In this document: positions 63,999-64,000 of the stretch, in pieces
How positions within the stretch are numbered: position 1 is the first letter of the stretch
How the letters are laid out: every line of letters begins with the position of its first letter
NCBI RefSeq assembly: GCF_022751215.1
Contig: NZ_JAICDG010000003.1
Span: 806,001 to 870,000, forward strand
From: Actinomadura terrae
Lineage (GTDB): Bacteria; Actinomycetota; Actinomycetes; Streptosporangiales; Streptosporangiaceae
Direction of reading: 5' to 3'
DNA: 64,000 nt
Program-made: the position numbers and the translations under genes
The notes under the pieces: generated by a model
Database searches by the model: none
Seen by the model: the letters and a program-made list of their open reading frames with translations, nothing else
Told to the model about the DNA's origin: nothing

Positions 63999-64000
63999 CT

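Overview
The window is very GC-rich and reads as a linear chromosomal segment of an actinomycete. GTG starts, four-base ATGA/GTGA gene overlaps, LuxR-type AAA regulators, tandem STAS proteins, DyP/EfeO and a ureABCFGD-ordered urease operon all point to the Streptosporangiales (an Actinomadura- or Thermomonospora-like organism). That placement is inferred from gene content only. No insertion sequence, prophage, rRNA operon, CRISPR array or canonical tRNA gene was seen.

Layout. 0-5.4 kb holds a compact diterpenoid locus: a GGPP synthase, a small class I-like terpene synthase, a class II (DxDD) diterpene cyclase and a cytochrome P450. 5.5-17 kb holds an NlpC/P60 hydrolase with a repetitive tail, a decayed maltokinase, three STAS/helix-bundle signalling genes, a nitrilase fused to a TusA-like domain, a 970-residue LuxR-type regulator, a LigD polymerase and a TauD-type dioxygenase. 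17-24.7 kb holds a CBS-BON protein, efeO-efeB without efeU, a lipoprotein phosphoesterase, and the aldolase/acetaldehyde dehydrogenase pair with an IclR regulator. 24.9-30.2 kb is a selenium region. senA and senB (selenoneine) face a divergent selD. The selD active-site codon is an in-frame UGA followed by a hairpin, so SelD itself appears to be a selenoprotein.

30-38.7 kb is ordinary housekeeping and accessory content: SRPBCC proteins, a partial phosphonate-type ABC transporter, a truncated DUF4396 gene, MerR, a deacetylase and a streptogrisin-like protease. 40.2-42.5 kb is the most unusual part. A DraRnl/Rnl5-type RNA ligase converges on a short non-coding array and a conserved protein of unknown function. 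The array contains two tRNA-like RNAs in circularly permuted order: T-arm half first, then a 5-nt linker joining the acceptor strands, then the D-arm half. Their open ends lie in the anticodon loop, so each resembles a tRNA cut at the anticodon loop with its acceptor end sealed, beside an enzyme family that seals RNA nicks.

42.7-52.1 kb carries a giant secreted M4-M28 double protease, a LysR regulator and an ammonium transporter. 52.2-59.7 kb is a nitrogen module: a urea transporter, then ureA, a CbiX-like protein with seven consecutive histidines, ureB, ureC, ureF, ureG and ureD, ending in two translationally coupled fluoride channels. 59.7-61.6 kb is a TetR-MFS pair with twin operators. The right edge (61.6-64 kb) has lower GC and codes for a eukaryote-like S10 carboxypeptidase and a phosphatidylserine-decarboxylase-family enzyme, probably acquired by transfer.
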